This document shows, in pieces, positions 62,905 to 64,000 of a stretch of DNA of 64,000 bases. The position numbers were made by a program, and so were the translations under genes. The notes beneath the pieces were generated by a model, which saw only the letters and a list, made by a program, of their open reading frames with translations, did not search any database and was not told the DNA's origin. The DNA comes from Qipengyuania proteolytica (GTDB taxonomy: Bacteria; Pseudomonadota; Alphaproteobacteria; Sphingomonadales; Sphingomonadaceae): assembly GCF_019711565.1 (NCBI RefSeq), contig NZ_JAIGNN010000001.1:1116001-1180000 (forward strand), given 5' to 3'. Each line of letters opens with the position of its first letter. Position 1 is the first letter of the stretch.

Positions 62905-63735
62905 TTACCTGCCATCCCCCAGCACCCGCGCCAGCTGCACAAACTCCTCCACCGTAACCGTTTCCGCGCGCCTCTGCGGGTCGATGCCGAGGCCTTCCAG
63001 CGCCTCGACTGCGCCGGGGACGCCTTTCAGGCTCTGGCGGAGCATCTTGCGGCGCTGGCCGAAGGCGGCTTCGGTGAGGCGTTCGAGCAGGCGGGCGCTG
63101 ACGCCCTCGGGCATGGCGGCGGGTTCGACATGGACGATGGCGCTCATCACCTTGGGCGGCGGGGTGAAGGCGCTGCGGTGGACCTTCATCGCCAGCTTCG
63201 CGCTCGCGCGCCACTGGGCGAGGACCGCGAGCCGCCCGTAGGCCGAGCCGCCGACCTGTGCGACAATCCGCTGCGCGACCTCCTGCTGGAACATCAGCGT
63301 CAGGCTGGTCCACAACGGCGGCCACGCCTCTCCGCTCAGCCAGCGCACGAACAGCGCGGTGCCGACATTGTACGGCAGGTTGGAGAGCACGGCGAAAGGC
63401 TCGCCGCCCATCAGCTCGGCATGGTCGATCCTGAGCGCATCGCCCTGCACGACGGTGAGCTGGCCGGGAAAGGCCTCGCCCAGTTCGGCGAGCGCGGGGA
63501 GGCAGCGCGTGTCCATCTCGATCGCGGTGACGCGCGCTCCGGCACGCAGCAGTGCGCGGGTCAGGCCGCCGGGGCCGGGGCCGACTTCGAGCACCTGCTT
63601 GCCGAAAAGATCGCCGGGGATGGCGGCAATCCGGTCGAGCAGCTGCTCGTCGAACAGGAAGTTCTGGCCCAGCGCTTTGGACGCGCTGAGCCCGTGGCGC
63701 GCGATGACTTCGCGCAGGGGCGGGAGGTCAGCCAT
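62905..63735 (-). CDS. rsmA: 16S rRNA (A1518/A1519) dimethyltransferase
   Basis: KsgA/RsmA, 276 aa; dimethylates two adenines near the 3' end of 16S rRNA in late 30S assembly. [18 protein letters not shown], the SAM loop [28 protein letters not shown], the catalytic [15 protein letters not shown] and [13 protein letters not shown] are diagnostic. Overlaps the pdxA 3' end by 8 nt, the common pdxA-rsmA gene order. Confidence 0.96.
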   Translation of the reverse strand: MADLPPLREVIARHGLSASKALGQNFLFDEQLLDRIAAIPGDLFGKQVLEVGPGPGGLTRALLRAGARVTAIEMDTRCLPALAELGEAFPGQLTVVQGDALRIDHAELMGGEPFAVLSNLPYNVGTALFVRWLSGEAWPPLWTSLTLMFQQEVAQRIVAQVGGSAYGRLAVLAQWRASAKLAMKVHRSAFTPPPKVMSAIVHVEPAAMPEGVSARLLERLTEAAFGQRRKMLRQSLKGVPGAVEALEGLGIDPQRRAETVTVEEFVQLARVLGDGR

Positions 63736-64000
63736 GGCTGGCCCGCCGCGCGGCCATTGCGCCCGCCATCTTCAGCGCGGCGATCATCGCGCCGGGATCG
63801 GCCACGCACTTGGCCGCGATATCGAAGGCGGTGCCGTGGTCGGGGCTGGTGCGCACGAGGGGCAAGCCCAGCGTGACGTTGACGCCCTCGTCGAAATCGA
63901 GCGCCTTCAGCGGCACGAGCGCCTGGTCGTGATACATCGCCAGCGCCGCGTCGTAGGTCTGGCGCGCGCGCGGGGTGAACAGCGCATCGGCGGGGTGCGG
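63728..64000 (-). CDS. pdxA: 4-hydroxythreonine-4-phosphate dehydrogenase, 3' part
   Basis: C-terminal about 90 residues of PdxA, in pyridoxal phosphate synthesis; the 5' part lies beyond the window. The frame is open to the edge and reads [62 protein letters not shown], with the Asp-His metal region MYHDQ and [17 protein letters not shown] motif (here AKC). The Met at 63937 is internal, not a start. Coupled to rsmA. Confidence 0.95.
   Translation of the reverse strand, partial: PHPADALFTPRARQTYDAALAMYHDQALVPLKALDFDEGVNVTLGLPLVRTSPDHGTAFDIAAKCVADPGAMIAALKMAGAMAARRASHG

Overview
The window is a dense, GC-rich chromosomal stretch of an alphaproteobacterium. The best guess is Sphingomonadales, family Erythrobacteraceae. 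This rests on remembered family and gene-order knowledge, not on a search: a circularly permuted two-piece tmRNA gene, a mitofilin-like gene directly after hemC-hemD, a vWA lipoprotein and TonB receptor of sphingomonad style, and pervasive 4-nt ATGA/GTGA overlaps between cotranscribed genes. I see no insertion sequence, prophage, CRISPR array or rRNA operon, and no convincing tRNA. It reads as core chromosome with a few accessory islets.

Layout. 1-1915: end of an enoyl-CoA hydratase gene and an acyl-CoA dehydrogenase. 2005-8566: surface polysaccharide block (ligase/polymerase-like protein, Wza-type export lipoprotein, Wzc-type tyrosine autokinase, an unrecognised TPR-like protein, and a convergent GT4 glycosyltransferase). 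8563-11416: fumarylacetoacetase family, maleylacetoacetate isomerase and glutaryl-CoA dehydrogenase (aromatic and lysine breakdown). 11477-15557: orphan lasso-B2-like protein, receiver-only regulator, a three-gene membrane/OmpA cluster, and a vWA lipoprotein with a polyproline run. 15647-21754: flippase, gpsA, tsaD on minus and hemC, hemD, mitofilin-like on plus. 21758-31641: Ubi-type hydroxylase, DsbD, lipoproteins, S10 peptidase, uvrB, DUF3617-like protein, alpha/beta hydrolase. 31701-35679: the four-gene Anbu set (permuted ATP-grasp, alpha-E, transglutaminase, Anbu proteasome homologue). 35793-40685: LuxR-type regulator, extensin-like protein, VOC protein, sulfotransferase, putP, SDR. 40698-45470: typA and a large TonB-dependent receptor. 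45546-45691: a strong palindrome and a candidate small RNA. 45693-49650: YbbP/YbbA-type ABC exporter divergent from a TesA-type esterase. 49647-51454: recF, then two tiny paralogous membrane proteins and PspC behind a sigma-54-like promoter. 51565-55694: SDR, NUDIX, two TPM proteins, LemA, and divergent mscL. 55757-56106: permuted tmRNA gene. 56125-60001: small membrane protein, astB, astA, M20 hydrolase. 60143-64000: malate synthase G, a small unrecognised protein, rsmA, and the end of pdxA.

The two most interesting parts are the PspC locus and the Anbu operon. At the PspC locus, a near-consensus -24/-12 promoter with an upstream palindrome at enhancer distance precedes two duplicated mini membrane proteins and pspC. 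This suggests a small envelope-stress operon of phage-shock type with undescribed components. The Anbu operon combines a ligase-like enzyme, a transglutaminase-like enzyme and a proteasome-like particle in one transcription unit, and its substrate is unknown.
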